22,278 bases of DNA from DATEBA01 sp035288045 (GTDB taxonomy: Bacteria > Actinomycetota > UBA4738 > HRBIN12). The DNA lies in assembly GCA_035288045.1 (NCBI GenBank), contig DATEBA010000053.1, positions 1-22,278 of the forward strand, read 5' to 3'. The notes under the pieces were generated by a model. That model was not told the DNA's origin and made no database searches. It saw only the letters and a list, made by a program, of their open reading frames with translations. Positions 21,527 to 22,278 of the stretch are shown one piece after another; the stretch's first letter is position 1, and the number at the start of each line of letters is the position of its first letter. Position numbers and translations under genes: made by a program.

Positions 21527-22278
21527 GGCTTGGATCCTCGCACGGCCAGCGCGGCGTCGAGGAGGCGCTCGGCGGTTCGCTCCCAGGTCCACTCCGAGCG
21601 GACGAAGCCGGCGACCGCCTCGCGCAGTCCAGCGCGATCCGCCTCGGAAAGCGCCAGGATCGAGCGGATACCGCCGGCCAGGCGCCGACCGCCCCCGGAC
21701 CCGGGCTCGAATGAGAAGAGGCCGGGCCGACCGGCGGCGCCTTCCAGGGCGGCCGCGACCTCCGCGAGTCCCGAGTGGCGCGCGACCAGAGGGAGGGCGC
21801 CGCCGGCCGCCCCCTCCGCCGCCACCATGCCGAACGCCTCCGGGCCGATCGACGGCACCACAAGCACGTCGAGAGCGGCCACGACTCCGGGCGCGTAGCG
21901 GTGGTCCAGGAAGCCCGTGAAAGTCACCCGGCTGGCGATCCCCGTCGCGTCCACGGGTGTCTCCAGCTCCATCCTGCCGGCGAGCCACGCGATCGCTCCG
22001 GCGTCCCCACGGTCGATTGCTGCTACGAGGGCATGCAGCCACTCGCGGTGCGTCCCGAACCCGACGATGGCCGCGCGCGCGTTCGGGAGCAACGCGGTCG
22101 CCTCGATCACGCGCTGGACGCCCTTCTGGGGGATCAGCTTGCCGAGGTAGCCGAAGAGGGGGCCCTCGAGGGACGCGAGCGTCCGGAGCCGCTCCGGCGC
22201 GAGCGGGTCGGGGACCATCTGGTCGTAGCGCGCTGCAAGGGCATCCAGGCGGGCGGCGTCGCGATCGCCGAGTGCGCG
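21523..22278 (-). CDS. GT4-family glycosyltransferase, C-terminal part, cut by the right window edge
   Basis: The frame is open from the stop at 21523-21525 to base 22278, so the N-terminal acceptor domain lies outside. The visible 251 codons form the nucleotide-sugar-binding half of a GT-B enzyme: LFGYLGKLIPQKGVQRVIEATALL, ARAAIVGFGTHREWL, VTFTGFLDHRYAPGVVAALDVLVVPSIG, then the retaining-GT signature PEAFGMVAAEGAAGGALPLVARHSGLAEV with the E-x7-E pair. The C-terminus is helical (ERTAERLLDAALAVRG). It is translationally coupled to the phosphatidyltransferase gene through GTGA. The pairing could point to a glycolipid such as a phosphatidyl-alcohol mannoside, but that is inference; donor and acceptor are not visible. 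Confidence 0.88.
   Translation of the reverse strand, partial: RALGDRDAARLDALAARYDQMVPDPLAPERLRTLASLEGPLFGYLGKLIPQKGVQRVIEATALLPNARAAIVGFGTHREWLHALVAAIDRGDAGAIAWLAGRMELETPVDATGIASRVTFTGFLDHRYAPGVVAALDVLVVPSIGPEAFGMVAAEGAAGGALPLVARHSGLAEVAAALEGAAGRPGLFSFEPGSGGGRRLAGGIRSILALSEADRAGLREAVAGFVRSEWTWERTAERLLDAALAVRGSKP

Noticed and set aside
1..22278. CRISPR array, IS element, prophage, toxin-antitoxin pair or antiphage system
   Set aside because: No regularly spaced repeats, transposase, integrase or known defence-domain protein was seen on either strand.

Overview
The window reads as a GC-rich (roughly 70% by eye) bacterial chromosome segment, most likely from an uncultured or little-studied actinobacterium. 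Supporting this are a DUF3052 gene, a protein O-mannosyltransferase (PMT) divergent from rsmI, and the block rsmI-metG-tatD-(DUF348/G5 protein)-rsmA-ispE-tRNA-glmU-prs-rplY-pth-mfd-foldase-mazG, an order typical of Actinobacteria and related to the origin-proximal block of Bacillus. No Rpf (resuscitation-promoting) domain, IS element, phage gene, CRISPR array or rRNA is visible. This is mostly a conserved housekeeping region, and I see no convincing new multi-gene defence or mobile system.

Layout. 1-1176 (minus): the N-terminal part of a PMT (gene runs off the left edge), preceded by a DUF3052 gene. 1218-6658 (plus): rsmI, a perfect hairpin, metG, an intergenic region holding a near-consensus parS (ParB-binding) site, tatD, a DUF348-DUF348-G5-RlpA cell-wall protein behind a possible structured leader, and rsmA. 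6655-10075 (plus): ispE, tRNA-Gln(TTG), then glmU-prs from their own promoter. 10072-12164 (minus): an ECF sigma factor with a membrane anti-sigma-like partner, set between prs and rplY. 12256-18762 (plus): rplY, pth, mfd, a PpiC lipoprotein and mazG. 18759-22278: a GNAT acetyltransferase, two divergent SAM methyltransferases, and at the right edge a minus-strand GT4 glycosyltransferase coupled to a frameshifted CDP-alcohol phosphatidyltransferase.

Functional links. RsmI and RsmA modify 16S rRNA, MetG charges tRNA-Met, tRNA-Gln and bL25 serve translation, and Pth recycles peptidyl-tRNA. IspE, GlmU and Prs feed isoprenoid, peptidoglycan and nucleotide synthesis. Mfd and MazG protect DNA and the nucleotide pool. 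PMT, the G5-RlpA protein and the PpiC lipoprotein work at the envelope.

The best points for a second look are: the parS-like site; a leader with two mutually exclusive stems before the G5-RlpA gene; TAnnnT boxes 6-9 nt before six start codons, suggesting widespread leaderless transcription; three convergent gene pairs that each share a CTAG as both stop codons; and the frameshift at a CTCG tandem in the phosphatidyltransferase.
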